64,000 nucleotides of DNA. Source: Progne subis subis. Its lineage: Eukaryota > Chordata > Aves > Passeriformes > Hirundinidae. The stretch covers positions 62,001-126,000 of the forward strand of contig JAKJHU010000534.1 in NCBI GenBank assembly GCA_022316685.1. The letters are read 5' to 3'. This document shows positions 33,082 to 43,857 of the stretch, piece by piece; position 1 is the first letter of the stretch; every line of letters begins with the position of its first letter. The position numbers were made by a program, and so were the translations under genes. The notes under the pieces were generated by a model. It made no database searches. It saw only the letters and a list, made by a program, of their open reading frames with translations, and had not been told where the DNA came from.

Positions 33082-34218
33082 CTGCAAGGGGAAAAAAGAG
33101 GAAAAGATGAGAGGCCACGTACGAGTCCTCGTCTCAGCCAGGAGGACAGCTGAAAAGGCAGCACTGCTCACGTCTTAGCTGCTCCCTCCATCCACTTGGA
33201 AGAGCATGCAGCACCTGCAGACAATCTCCTCCCTTCAGAAGTAGCACAGACAAAGTCGCTACTCAGACAAGCAAAGCTGGACGGGAGCGCTGGGGCCTGC
33301 AGGATGATCTCCCCTCAATACCACACCAGGGACTTTTTCCCCAAGGTGCTGAAAGTTCCAGTTTGGAACTGTGCAAAAGAGAGCGCTCCTTAGCGCTGAA
33401 ATGGGAACAAAGCCTAAATGCTAACCTAAGGTGCTTCTCCTTAGCTTCCTGAGGAACACAGACACCTGGACGTTAGCAACAGGAAGGACTTGTGGATCTT
33501 GCAGTAGGTCCTCTAAGAAATCATCAAATCGCTTCTATTTAGAAAAAAGGTCCTGCAGCTCCCCCCTTTTCTCAAAACAGCATTTCTGTTCACTGCAGTG
33601 CACTCAGGTGGCCATTTGCCTCCAGAGAATGCTTCGCCATCACTTGTTTGTACAGTCTTTCTTATGTGTACAGCCACCGCACCGAGTTGCTTTTCTAAGA
33701 CAGACAACAGACACGGCAAGCTACAGAGTCCTCCCTTTGCATTTCTCCCAGCAGCAATTCATCTGCAACTGAAGGGACCCCCCAAGTGTGGCAGCGCTCC
33801 AGGCGAGGTCTCACCGGCGCTGCCAGTGCTTCCTTCTACCAGCAAAAGACACTCTCACTCTCCAAGTGGAGTCCTTGAACGGGAATGCTCCCCACAGGAC
33901 CCTATCTCTTTCACACCTCCCTAGCCTCCAGGTTGCTAAGTAGGCCTGCAGCAGAAAGCACTGCTTCATGCCTAGCCTCTGCTTTTGTCCACCGGGGTTC
34001 CCAAATGAAACCGGATCCCCTCTGCAACAGAAGCGTTTCATAGAATGCGACGTGGCGAAAAAGATCGCTTAGAACGACTAAATCCCTTCTTTTCCTATTC
34101 AAAGGATAGGTGATATGGTAACTAACTGATGATCAAGTCTTAGAAATGGACTATCCACAAGCCAAGGGGTTACGTATCTGCGTGCTTCAATCTAGACTGC
34201 CTCTTCTCTGACTTGCAG
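33082..34218. other. Segment between the two candidate exons, copy A
   Basis: About 1.1 kb without a recognised gene. Open frames at 33431-33772 and 33598-33924 are interrupted or shifted in copy B by small indels (for example near 57690-57706). Probably intronic or intergenic. Confidence 0.35.
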
Positions 34219-34366
34219 GCAACTCCAGTTGTCTGCAGAGATGTCAGAAAGTCAAATCCAAAGTCCATCGGACACCTGCTCTAACCCCACCGATCGCACT
34301 GCCACGAAACGGCTGCACTTAGGATGCTCTGGGTGCGTGTGTGTGTTAGGAACACATCCGGTCTAA
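34219..34366 (+). CDS. Candidate plus-strand coding exon (about 48 codons), copy A
   Basis: A good acceptor (CTGCCTCTTCTCTGACTTGCAG) precedes a frame that runs to TAA at 34364-34366. It contains an ATG at 34241 and a serine/threonine-rich peptide with a late cysteine cluster. The same exon is at 58191-58338 (B) and 63778-63928 (C). In C the acceptor is TTGTAG and the exon is 3 bases longer, an in-frame change replacing ATG by two codons, while the flanking intron has 1-base indels. That pattern favours a maintained frame. I do not recognise the peptide. It could also end at the weak donor CTGG|GTGCGT near 34331. Confidence 0.3.
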
Positions 34367-35299
34367 GCCTCATGAAAGACACGACTGAAAAATCTGAAAG
34401 GAGTTCAAGCTTTTGTACAAGCTGCCTCTCATCTCCCTGGAACGGTAGGCCTCCCTTCAGACATGAAGTTCCACCTCTGCAGCTGCTCTCAGGAGCCACA
34501 AGCTATCGTGGCCAGGATTTCACAGGACCGTCCAGAATGAAAGCAGAAAAAAAGAGCAATCTGCTCTTGCCACCAGCAAAGCACTGAACTCTCCGGGACA
34601 CCTTCAGACATAGACCTCGACCTGTGAAGGGCAACTCCTACCTAGCCAAAATCCCAGCCCTCTTCCTAAATGCAAAGGGTTCTTACGGGAAGATGTCATG
34701 GGTTACCACAGTTTAGTTTTTTAAGTTATAAAGGAATGTAAAATAATTCTCCAGGTCTAGACTGGGGAATCGCTTGTAGAAGACACAGAGACCTATCAGA
34801 GAGTTAGAATATGGGCATGTCTTCTGACCACTGAAATTGTTGGCTGCCGCTTTGGGAAGTACCGTAGAAAACCCTGTGATTTTCTGGAAGTGGGTGCTAC
34901 TTTCTTTTTCCTTTAGCTAGCAAGAGACAGGTAACAGGGAGGTAGGCCAGATAGGTTTGTGTTCATTGTCTATTTTCAGAGGAAATCAAAGGTGGAGATG
35001 TGTTTAAAAAGGTGGAGATGTGTTCCTTATTCCCTAAAATTATTTTAAATGAATCCACCCGTGGCACATACGGCAACGCTGGTGTGCCGGTTCAGCGAGA
35101 GGTAGGGATAACACAGAGATAGCTTCAGTAAATGTGGAAAAGGGATCATTCGTGTAGAACATACTCCCCAGAATAAATCAATACCATGTGCATCTGCTTG
35201 TCTCCACTGGATTTCAGTTATTCTGTAACAGACAGCATTGAAGCTATTTCATAGAAATTTTAATCACAGATGGAAATGCCATTGCCTCACATGCTCCCT
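34367..35299. other. Single-copy segment, copy A
   Basis: About 930 bp with no recognised gene. It contains a short direct duplication (AAGGTGGAGATGTGTT at about 34989 and 35009) that is single in copy B near 58970. Confidence 0.5.
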
Positions 35300-37031
35300 T
35301 TGAATTGCATTTCCAAGAGCATTTCTCTGCCCCTGAGGCCAGCGTGACACAGGTAAAGTCCACGCTGGGGAGCTGTGGATGCAAATCACGACTTGAGGCC
35401 CATTCTCACCAAATTTCATGGAAAGTCTTCAGTGGGATGGGATCACTCCTGAGTTATGCACTTGCATTCTACACAGACTGGACTCACTGCCCAGACGACA
35501 GTCCAGATTTTCCCTCCATCCAGGTGACGCCCATCCAGACTCCGTGAGCAGCCCGGTCTCAGTTTACTTTGCCCCTTTGCCAACTCCATTCCAGTTTCCA
35601 GGACAAATCCAGCCTGGGTTCAGGACTAATCCAGCTGGGTGGTCCAGACTAAGGGACTGGGTCTAGGTAGGTGGGCCCGTGGTTCTAGGTCGCTCTAGAA
35701 CCATGGTTCTAGGTGGGGGGGGGTGTCCAGAGCCCAGCAGCAGCAGAGAGTCTGTGCTTGCCTGCTGTCCAGGGCAGATGCAACAGCTCCTGGCCATCCT
35801 TAAAATGCCCCCCTGGAGGATTGAGGAGTGCTGAAAGAGGGAAGAAACACTGCCTCACCTGGTTTTCATGGCTGGGCCACTATCAGAAGGCACCAGTCTC
35901 CCTCTCCCCTGGAAGGGTAACAGAAGGATAAAACATGTCCCAAAAAAATGCTTTCCACAGATGAAATACAACATGCATTTCTAAGTTACATCATCCAATA
36001 CATTCACGATCTTGCTCACAGACTCTGGGGTGGGGGGGGCCCTCGAGACAGGGAGTGAGTTTCTTGCCACGCTTAAATCACTCACACCAGCTACAGGAAT
36101 TTTGTCATTTACTCAAACTCAGAGCAAGAAGTTACAAAAGGACAGGCTCATCATTGCACCTCAGCAGTCCTACCAAAGACCACCGTGTTGATTTGACATA
36201 GCCTGGTTTCGTGGTAGCAGCAGGGAGCCCACAGAGATGGCTTCTGGGAGAAACTGCTAGAAGCTTCCACGTGTCCAACAGAGCCACTTCCTGATAGCTC
36301 TGAAGATGGGCATACCACCGGCCCAATTAGAAAGGTGGATAAGGCCTCATGGTCCCATTGACAAAGAACATCAAAGCAGCTCAGGGGAAGTTTGTTCCAG
36401 GGGTTGGGAGGCACCGTGCCACGGCCCTTCCCGGCGCGGCGCAGGGCAAGGCGCTGCTGTGGCCACCACCAGCTCGGTGTGCCCACGGCAAAGCCGGCCT
36501 GCCCGGCCCCGCGGCCAGCCGCGCCCCAGGCAAGAGGGCAGGGCTGGCAGCGACAGCTTCTTCTCCGGCAACACGCCCGCCCGATGGCCGCGGCAAAAAC
36601 ACGGCGAGCAACTCACCGACACGCGGCCTAAACGAGATCGACCTCCTGCTGCTGGGGGAGCCTGCAGGGATCTTTGAACTGGTGAAGCCTTTTAGCAGTA
36701 GCACCTACAAGCAGCAGCTTTTCTTCTAGTCAGAGGAGAGGAGGAAGTGTGAATGTGCTGGAAAACAACGTGCCTGCACCAAGGTCAATGGAAAAAGGGG
36801 GGAAGAAGTGCTCCAAAGTGCTCATCACAGCTGAGATTCCTCTGCGAGCTGTCGTGAGGACTGTGATGAAACAAGGTGTGGCCCTGTCACTTTGCATTAA
36901 GTTCGCAGAGGATGCAGAGATCCACTCACCGCCCATGGGAAAAGCACTCATGCCAGAGGTGGTGAAAGCCAGAGAGCGCTTCGATCCAGTGGGAGACCTG
37001 AACAGTGAGAGAGAGAAGAGGGCCCCTGCTT
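35300..37031. other. 1,732-bp segment present in copy A, absent from copy B
   Basis: Copy B joins ATGCTCCC directly to TCTAGAGATAAAG at 59260/59261, sharing a single T. In A these are separated by 1,732 bp. The segment contains an old LTR (next entry) that runs into its right edge. This suggests that B lost the segment rather than that A gained it. Confidence 0.85.
36185..37031 (+). mobile_element. Old avian ERVL-type LTR, plus orientation (partial)
   Basis: Starting TGTTGATTTGACATAGCC at about 36186, the sequence follows what I remember of a common avian ERVL LTR: the TAGCAGCAGGGAGCC, AACTGCTAGAAGCTTCC and CCAACAGAGCCA words, and later ACCAAGGTCAATGG, GAGATTCC and degenerate CCATGG/GTGGTGAAG repeats to about 36990. 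A GC-rich block at 36410-36600 looks foreign to that LTR. Similar degenerate repeats may continue to about 37200. No retroviral gene is seen. The right boundary is uncertain. Based on remembered similarity only. Confidence 0.55.
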
Positions 37032-37253
37032 CTAGAGATAAAGAGAGCCCTTGCTTCCAAACTAGAGCAACCGATCCCTAAAAAACTGCGCCCTGGGCAC
37101 GAGGAACCCGTGACACAACAGCTCTGAAAGGCTCTTGGCGTGCGGGAGGGACCCTACAGCATACCAAGAAGACCTAAAGGCTAAAATTGTTCCCTGCTGA
37201 AGACTCCTTCAAACAAGTCCTTCAAAAGAGGGCAGGATCGATTCGATACTCAC
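37032..37253. other. Segment next to the 392-nt exon, copy A
   Basis: About 220 bp shared with B (59262-59484). It may be the tail of the old LTR. In the minus sense it follows the donor TCG|GTGAGTATC. Confidence 0.35.
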
Positions 37254-37645
37254 CGACCCATTCGGCCAAGGTCACAGTTCTCTGCCTGCTGAGGACACAG
37301 CAACCAGCAGGGACCTTTCTCTCGCTCTCCAGCACACGCTTCCTCCCACCACACGCAGGGAACTGCAGCTGCTCGGAGAAAGCCGACTTAGTCCAGGGCT
37401 GGCAACAGGAGAGGCACGAGGAATATTCTGAAGCCATTCCCATCTCAGCGCTGTCCAGACCCGGGAAAAAGTGCTTCCCGCACCCCTCCTGCAGTTCTCT
37501 TGCCCGGCCCTTCCGCCTTCGGAAGGTTTCTGGGGGAGCCGGGATTGTCGGTGCGCTTCAGAAGCGGCAGGTGCCCAAAGCGTTCCCTCGGGAGCGTGGA
37601 GCTTTCTGCTCTTTATCCCAAACAGTCTCCCCAGTGCTCTGCAAT
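37254..37645 (-). ncRNA. Candidate 392-nt exon, minus strand, copy A
   Basis: In the minus sense TTGATTTTTTTCTTTCTAG is a strong acceptor and TGGGTCG|GTGAGTATC a strong donor, 392 nt apart. The copy B exon (59485-59876) has exactly the same length and both sites. One minus frame stays open for most of the exon in both copies and stops shortly before the donor, but it differs at about ten residues between A and B. That is more than expected for a constrained protein at this level of overall identity. Best read as a non-coding or UTR exon. Confidence 0.4.
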
Positions 37646-38064
37646 CTAGAAAGAAAAAAATCAAAAAGAAGGCACACAAAGTCATTCTGACATGACGGAG
37701 GGTTGCTTATCCCAACACACATGCAGGCAAAAAGTTGTTTCTGCCCCTCTAACAAACCAACTCCAGCCGCTGCCTCAATTCCATGATAACTGTTTAAACA
37801 TTGTTTCAAGAATCCCAGGGGACACCGGCCTTGGAACTTGTCAAGAATCCCAGGGGACACCGGCCTTGGAACTCTCAGCAACTGCTCAGCTTGCCTACTT
37901 CAAAGATTTCCCCACACAGGAAAATTGCACCCGCCCAGTATCTCGGTCGGGGTCGATCGCAGGCAGCCGGCTAGAGGCACCCGAGGTCCTTGCCCGTTTC
38001 TCGCCCTTTCTGCCGCCCTCTTTGGAAGCTCCAGCGGCAGCACGGCCCCGAGCTCACAGCCAGG
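37646..38064. other. Segment between the 392-nt exon and E1 of copy B
   Basis: GC-rich toward the right (37930-38064). In the minus sense it lies upstream of the 392-nt exon, so it could contain a promoter or first exon. I could not find a clear donor. The equivalent is 59877-60269. Confidence 0.35.
37807..37876. repeat. 35-bp perfect tandem duplication, copy A only
   Basis: CAAGAATCCCAGGGGACACC and the following 15 bases occur twice in a row (37807 and 37842). Copies B and C carry it once (about 60038). It is a recent slippage or repair event. Confidence 0.9.
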
Positions 38065-39170
38065 AACTCTCACGCGCGGCAGGGACGGGCACGGGGGGAG
38101 CTGCAGTACCGCGCTCTGAACTCACGGTGGCAGCACTGCCTCCAGCTCACAGCCCGGACTCGGGGACCGGCACAGAACCGAGGCAAAAGAGAACGGGCCC
38201 AAAAATACCCGCCCAAAAATCCTCTAAAAGAAATGCCCCAAAAGACCCCCGAGCACAACTACCGCAACCCTGCCGCTCGCCAAATTCGAACCAAAAAAGC
38301 CTTCGTGCTAGGCTATATTTTAAATTGTAGTATTTATTATGTTTATATTTATCGTTACCATTTCTGTTTTATATCCGTACCTATGTACATTATAGATATT
38401 ATAATACACATAGCGTGTCATAATAGAGATAATTATTTATATTGCTGATATTATGTTTTGTATTTCACATTGCTCATTTTATTAATTATACTTTCCTATT
38501 TTGGTATTGATTGTTAAAATTTTCTGTTTGTTTATATAGTAAACGATATTTTAAACTATACAAATTCATTACCTAAAACATCAGAACCACAATCAATTCG
38601 AAATAAATGAGCCTGCTTGTCAAAAGGGTAAAGATTTCATTCTCATTAAAATAATAGTGCCAGATTCTCTCTTTCTGTGTTGTATTTCAGGGTGGAGTGG
38701 AGGGTTGTTTGTGTGGGGTTTTTTTTTGGTTGGGGTTTTATTTGTGGTTTTGTTGTTGTTGTTTGCTTTGTTTTGGATTTCTTTCTTACTAAACAATGAG
38801 GTTTGGAGACTTCCAGAATAAAAAATCTACTTTCTTTTATTGCTACCTTTGAAATACACCCCGACATCAAGTGACTGCTGCTAACACTAAACATGGGTAG
38901 AATGAGACCTCTTAGGGGGTAAAAAATAAAAAATGTCACCTGGCGTTTACAGCTTTCTCCCTTCGGGTTCTTCAATGGAGCAGAAAACACAGAGGTTTTG
39001 CTCTCGCTCCCCATTATATCCAGGCCTTCGGTGGGTGGCCACGGATATCATGTTCCAACTTCTTTGTTGCCAACAGCCAACCTGCCACAAACTTGGGGTA
39101 AGAAAGGGTAAGGGGGGAGAGGAAAATAAAAAAAAAAAACCAAGAAGAAATAAAATAAAACATCTTAAAA
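38065..39170. repeat. E1 element, copy B
   Basis: GC-rich head from GGCAGGGACGGGCACGGGGG, AAAATACCCGCCCAAAAA at about 38201, the A/T-rich middle, then the tail words and an A run at about 39128. It is closer to the 2.9-kb unit version than E2 is. Confidence 0.85.
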
Positions 39171-39670
39171 TAAAATAATAGTAATAAAAAAAGTAAAAAA
39201 AAAAATAAAAATAAAATAAATAAAATTACCCCTTTACCACTGCCTTTTCTTTCTGGACTTCCAGCAGAAGTCTTTTCAGGCTCATGTTTTCACTACCAAG
39301 TCTTGTGTTTGGAGCAATCCTGTGCCCCTTGTGCCTTTTTCTTGTCAGATCATGGATCCCTGTGCTTGGAGATCTTTGAGTTAGGAAGTTTGTTACGTGG
39401 CTTGGACACTGCTGACAGTCATTTCAGCGGCAGACACAACCAGTGCATATTGGGGCAGATGTTTGCACTACATTTTATCTCTTCTGCTTTCCTAATTAAA
39501 AAAAAAAAAAACAACCCAGGCTTTTCCCTGCTGCCTTTCCTTGAAACCTTCTAACTTTCATCTTCTATCTGGGCCTCAAGCATGTTACAGCCTCACTATT
39601 AAAACTTATAAGATTTATATTTGTTAGATAAACACTTAATCTAATTTTTCTTGTTGGCATTTTTTTCTCT
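39171..39670. other. A-rich sequence and linker, copy B
   Basis: Equivalent of 14340-14874. No gene. The minus-strand leucine/lysine-rich tail is present near 39230. Confidence 0.45.
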
Positions 39671-39890
39671 GGGAAACCTGGACTGGATTTCTGGCAAAAA
39701 CTGGAATGGAGTCACCCGGTTGGAGGGAAAACCCGGACTGGATTCCTGGCAAAAACTGGAATGGATTCACCCAGTTGGATGGAAAACCTGGACTGGATTA
39801 CCCACGGAAAACTGGAATGGATTCGCCTGGTTGGAGGGAACACCTGGACTGGATTCCCGCCGGAAAACCAGAATGGAGTCACCTGCTTGG
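39671..39890. repeat. 56-bp minisatellite, 4 copies (copy B)
   Basis: Same structure and copy number as in copy A, with several unit-specific substitutions (AAAACCCGG instead of AAAACCTGG in the second copy). Confidence 0.9.
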
Positions 39891-40104
39891 GTTCCCCTAA
39901 TTTAACTTTCCAAAAAGTACCAGACAACTTCCACCTCATCTTGAGCCCCATGCCTTTCTTTGGAGCCCTCAATACCTGTCAGCATTCACATGCTACTGCT
40001 CCCCTGGTAACACACCAAGCCCTTCACTGCTTAAACCAGGGTCCCCCCAAATACAAGGCCTGTGCCAGCCTTTCCAGCACTAGCATTGCCGGGTCTCCCA
40101 CATG

Positions 40105-41160
40105 CGGCGGGGCCAGGCACGGGGGGAGCTGCAGTACCACCCTGTGTCCACAGGGTGGCAGCACTGCCCCGAGTTCACAGCCAGGGCTCAGGGACAGGCA
40201 GAGAACAGAGACAAAAAAGAACGTGCCCAAAATCCCCGCCCAAAAATCCTGTCAAAGAAATGCCCCAAAAGACCCCCAAAGTGCAACTATCAGAACTCTG
40301 CCACACACCAAATTCAAACCAAAAAAGCCTTGATTGTAGGCTACAGATCAAATTTTTAGTATTCATTATATTTATCATTAGCATTTTGTTTTATATCCAT
40401 ATCTATGTGCATTAGATATATTATAATACACATAGCATGTTATAATAGAGATTGTATTTATTTATATTGCTGATATTTTTTGTATTTGACATTTCACTTT
40501 TTATTAATTATACTTTCCTATTTTTGTATTGATTTTAAAAAAAAAAATGTTTGTTTATATTTTAAACAATATTTTAAACTAAACGAATTCATTAACCTAA
40601 CACATCAGAACAACAATTAATTAGAATTAAATGAGCCTGCTTTTCTAAAGGGTAAAGATTTATTTCTCATTAAAATAATATTGGCAGATTTTCTGTGGGT
40701 TTTTTTTGAGGGGGGTTGTTTGTGGGGGGTTTTGTTTTGGATTTCTTTCTTACTAAACAATGAGGTTTGGAGACTTACAGAATAAAAAAAAATCTACTTC
40801 CTTTTATTGCTACCTCTGAAATACACCCCAACATCAAGTGACTGCTGCTAATACTCTGCATGGGTAGAATGAGACCTGTTTAGGGGGTAAAAAGGAAAAA
40901 CGGTACCATGGCGCTTACAGCTTTCTCCGTTGGGGTTCTTCAATGGAGCAGAAAATACAGAGGTTTTGCTCTCACTCCCGATTCTATCCAGACCTTCGGC
41001 GGCCACGGATGTCATTTTCCAACTTCTTTGTTGCCAACAGCCAATCTGCCACGTACTTGGGGTAAGAAAGGGTAATGGGGGAAAAAAAAAAAAAAAAGAA
41101 AAAAGAAAACAGGGAAAAAAAAAAAGTGAAGAACAAACATTTTAAAATAAAGGTAATAAA
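40105..41160. repeat. E2 element, copy B
   Basis: Equivalent of 15311-16340. Both E elements of a macro-unit lie in the same orientation about 2 kb apart. Confidence 0.85.
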
Positions 41161-43852
41161 AAAGTAAAAATTAAAAGAAAAAAAAAATAAAATTATACCT
41201 TAAAAATATAAAATAAAAAAACCACTGAATAAAAATAACATGAAAATAAAATTTAATATTTTAAAAATTAAAATTAAAAAGTAAAGAAAATATAATAACA
41301 AAAGTAAAAATAATAAATAAATAAAATTAAAATATAAAGACGGAAGAAATTAAATAGAAAACCATTTTAAAAATTCAAAACAAAAAAATCCATGAAAAAA
41401 TAAAACTCAATAAAATAAAATAGACTGGGGGGGAAAAAAAAATGCAGCTCTTCTCTCCCGCCACTGCCTAACACAGCTCCTGCAGTATCCTGCAGTACGC
41501 AGGGACGGGGAAAACAAACCCAGTGCCTCCCAGACAAGAAGGTTTTTAGACAATTCCCAGTTTTGCTTGGAAACAAGTTCTATTTGAGCGGGAAACTCAC
41601 TTCGCATGAACGTCCAAATGCGCCGAGGCAGGAAAGAACCTGCCCCTTGTGTCCAAGGAACAGCAATTAGGCCAGGATTTAAGTTTTAATGGGATTGGTG
41701 TCATTCAAAATGCAGTAAATTGAACTTTACAGAGAGATTCATGATGGCAATTAAACACTCAGCAAGTTTTCCTGGGAATTTACAACATTCTGCAGATACG
41801 GAGCTCCACAATGTCGATTTACTGACAATCTTTTGGAAAATTTCCTTGGAAATGTGCCCTAAGGTGCACAAAAATGCCAACTGGGATGGAAAATTGGCAT
41901 TTGCAATAAATATGCCCTCACTCAAATCAGAGAGAGGAAAACCATGAAATAAAAGGAAGGAAGAACACCCAAAGCCCAGCTTGCCTGGAAAACAAGCGCG
42001 GGAATTTCTAACATTGAAAACTTTTGCAACAGTGAGGAGCTTGGTGGAAGTTCATGGAAGGAGGATTTAAAATATGCCTTCCCTGCTCTGATTTTAAAGG
42101 GAAGTGAGAACTAAACATGTCAGCTTACACTTCTCCAAGAAGTATCTGTATTTTGGGTGAGTAGCAACGCAAAGAAACTCCAATCTTACTTGGATTTGAC
42201 ATCTGAAACTCTCAGCAGAGCGGGGAAGTTTCAGTGGAACGAGAGAGCCACAATTGCTGGAAGAACAAAATTCAACGGGGCAGAAGTCAGGAACTTCATT
42301 TACAAACCCATGCAGGAGGAGGAGGATGACACCAGGAACGCACTCCAGCTGAAGGCAAGGATTTAGTGGAAAAGGCAGGAAATCAAATGGATGCTCCCTG
42401 GTTATGCTCAAGCAATTATCCAGGAGTCAGAGAGAAAAGAGGGAAGCCTGGCCTGGGAAAAGGCCTTTGGGCGGCTTCACTTCCTAGTGGCTCTCTCCTT
42501 TTTTGCCAGCTCCCTGGAAGAGGAAAAACAACAGGCATAAAGTTTCAAACCCGGGCAGGACGCCCTCGCTTCGGGCAGACAGAAGCGCAGCTCCCCGGGA
42601 GCGAGTCCAGGCTGTGCGCCGGGGAGCTCCGGGAATCTGGGATGGCCTGCATGATGGAAGGGCTGGAAAAGCACCCCCAGCTGCCGGCTTTAGTGCTGGG
42701 ACACAGCCAGGCCTGGGCTCAGGCTTAGAGCTGGGACTGCACAACACCCCAAAGCCGGCTTAGACGTGTGGCATTACACCCAGCACCCAGCTCCAGGAGA
42801 AACTCAGCTGGGAGAAGCCCCCTGGATGCTCCCCCAGAACACTGACCTCACCCTGCAGCTCCTCCAAAAGAGGAGAACCTACGGAAATCATCCCCAAATC
42901 CACGGATTTCCGCTTCTTCGGAACCAAAGAGGCAGCAAAATGTGTCCAAACTGGACTGCAAACCGGCAGGTCCCAGGAGACACGGGGATTTATTCCAGAG
43001 GGGACACAAGGATCCCTCAGCCAGCCAGTATTTCCCTCGGGCTCTTCCTACTGCTCTCTGAGGACACAAGCACCACTTTTTCCCTGGTGTTCCCCTTTCC
43101 ATCAATGCAAAGAGTTCTGTTCTCCGCCGGCTCCACGGTCAGGAAGGAAAACGGGAATATTACCTTGACACAGAGTGTCCAGGAGGGTGTGACTGAGGCA
43201 GGACCCCCAGCTCCCAATCCACCGCTGCTTCTGGATTTCTGAGCAGCTCCTTCCCAGCACCTTTCCCTGGCTGTCATGTCCACAGACACCTTCTCCACGC
43301 AGTTCAAAAAGTGACAGAAACGCAAAGAAAGAAGATCAAAGATCAAGCCACGTGTTTCCAGGCTGGGGAGAAGGACGGAGGTGTAATATCCATAGTTAGT
43401 TTAGAACAGTAGAGCCCTTTTTTCATGACCTTGAGTATCTGCAAAGGGCAGTAAAAGCTGACAAACTCCTTTATTAACTTATTAGCAGCAGAGAAATTAA
43501 ATTTTACATTTAGTTAAGATCAAGTTTTGCTGCTAAAAATTAAGGAGGTGCCATGTTGGTGTTAGTGCTTTTAACCTTCTGACATTAGAGGGTATTTGTA
43601 CCATTAAATTCATTATAGAAGCAGCTTACTTTAAAATAAGACTTCTTACAATACACTTGGCCAAAAAAGAGTCCCAAAAATCAAGATACAAGTCTCACAG
43701 CTATTAAAAAAAAGAGTTGTCTTTGGTGTGTATAACTTGACAGCCCCTCATGCTTTCAGTCCTTACCATTTGTCTTTACCAAGTCGATGATTGAAACCTC
43801 ATAGAAAGCTAAAAAAACCCCCCAAAATCCAGGACAAAGCTACACATTGTCC
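41161..43852. other. A/T-rich and single-copy segment, copy B
   Basis: Equivalent of 16341-19022. The 42-residue plus-strand stretch is at 42240-42366, here in frame with an upstream ATG at 42157. No gene identified. Confidence 0.4.
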
Positions 43853-43857
43853 CCAAG
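43853..43857. other. Empty LTR integration site in copy B
   Basis: CCAAG, flanked on the left by ACACATTGTCC and on the right by TACCCTC, is continuous. It corresponds to the CCAGG duplicated around the LTR in copy A and shows the pre-insertion state. Confidence 0.85.

Larger units (their letters stand above)
13266..38064. repeat. Macro-unit copy A (about 24.8 kb)
   Basis: Everything from E1 at about 13.3 kb to the start of the next E1 recurs in the same order and orientation in copy B (38.1-60.3 kb). Single-base agreement is very high: most 60-base rows differ by 0-2 bases between 20.0-25.2 kb and 44.0-49.1 kb. Copy A is longer than B mainly because of an 875-bp LTR (19028-19902) and 1,732 bp at 35300-37031. 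Confidence 0.92.

Noticed and set aside
34021..34050. CR1 LINE 3' end (TTTCATAGAATG word)
   Set aside because: A single word without the tandem 8-bp CR1 tail or upstream similarity.
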